DNA from: Candidatus Ruminimicrobiellum caprinum
Lineage (GTDB): Bacteria > Elusimicrobiota > Endomicrobiia > Endomicrobiales > Endomicrobiaceae
Assembly: GCA_017413305.1 (NCBI GenBank)
Contig: JAFPUA010000325.1
Location: 1 to 13,061 of the forward strand
Direction of reading: 5' to 3'
DNA length: 13,061 nucleotides
The position numbers and the translations under genes are program-made. The notes under the pieces are model-generated. The model saw nothing but the letters and a program-made list of their open reading frames with translations, was not told where the DNA came from and made no database searches. Positions 13,045 through 13,061 of this stretch are shown in pieces; the stretch's first letter is position 1, and every line of letters begins with the position of its first letter.

Positions 13045-13061
13045 TTCATTTCGTCTCAAAC

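Overview
The window is AT-rich bacterial chromosome. Every well-supported gene lies on the + strand. I infer a Gram-negative-type, gut-associated lineage, most likely Elusimicrobiota/Endomicrobia-like. The reasons are the low GC, a heptosyltransferase-type sugar transferase, and two small class III-signal pilins with the 'ISGPIY..Y..KA..AEGYALLG' style that I associate with that phylum. This placement is from memory, and a tree of NusA, IF2 or DnaE would decide it.

Layout. (1) Bases 2-5527 are a translation/RNA-maturation operon: 3' part of nusA, a repeat-filled 220-bp spacer, infB, rbfA, nrnA and truB. The last four are packed with gaps or overlaps of only a few bases. (2) Bases 5535-5990 are a self-contained unit with its own promoter, a 108-aa membrane-anchored protein with an arginine-rich periodic tail, and a strong terminator. 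(3) Bases 5969-7878 hold a promoter that overlaps that terminator, a GT9 (heptosyltransferase-like) gene whose start codon sits almost at the predicted transcription start, a GT2 (polyprenyl-phosphate sugar transferase-like) gene and a terminator. (4) Bases 7883-9150 are a pilin unit: a perfect consensus sigma70 promoter, a long structured leader RNA with a 12-bp long-range helix and a terminator, two tandem type IV pilin-like genes and a strong terminator. (5) Bases 9151-12942 are an AT-rich spacer full of inverted repeats followed by dnaE, the replicative DNA polymerase III alpha subunit, with an apparently complete metal-binding PHP site. (6) The last 119 bases hold a large palindrome that shares a core with one just upstream of dnaE.

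The protein-coding content is mostly housekeeping. The most unusual part is the roughly 290-nt leader between the strong promoter at 7883-7911 and the first pilin. It has a multi-stem fold, a pseudoknot-capable helix, a terminator, a possible competing pairing and a hairpin against the ribosome binding site, so it looks like a cis-regulatory RNA for pilin expression. I could not match it to a riboswitch class I know. The second unusual item is a small family of palindromic elements (short ACGAAAT lead, variable inverted-repeat arms, GTGTACAA...GGTACAT core) on both sides of dnaE.
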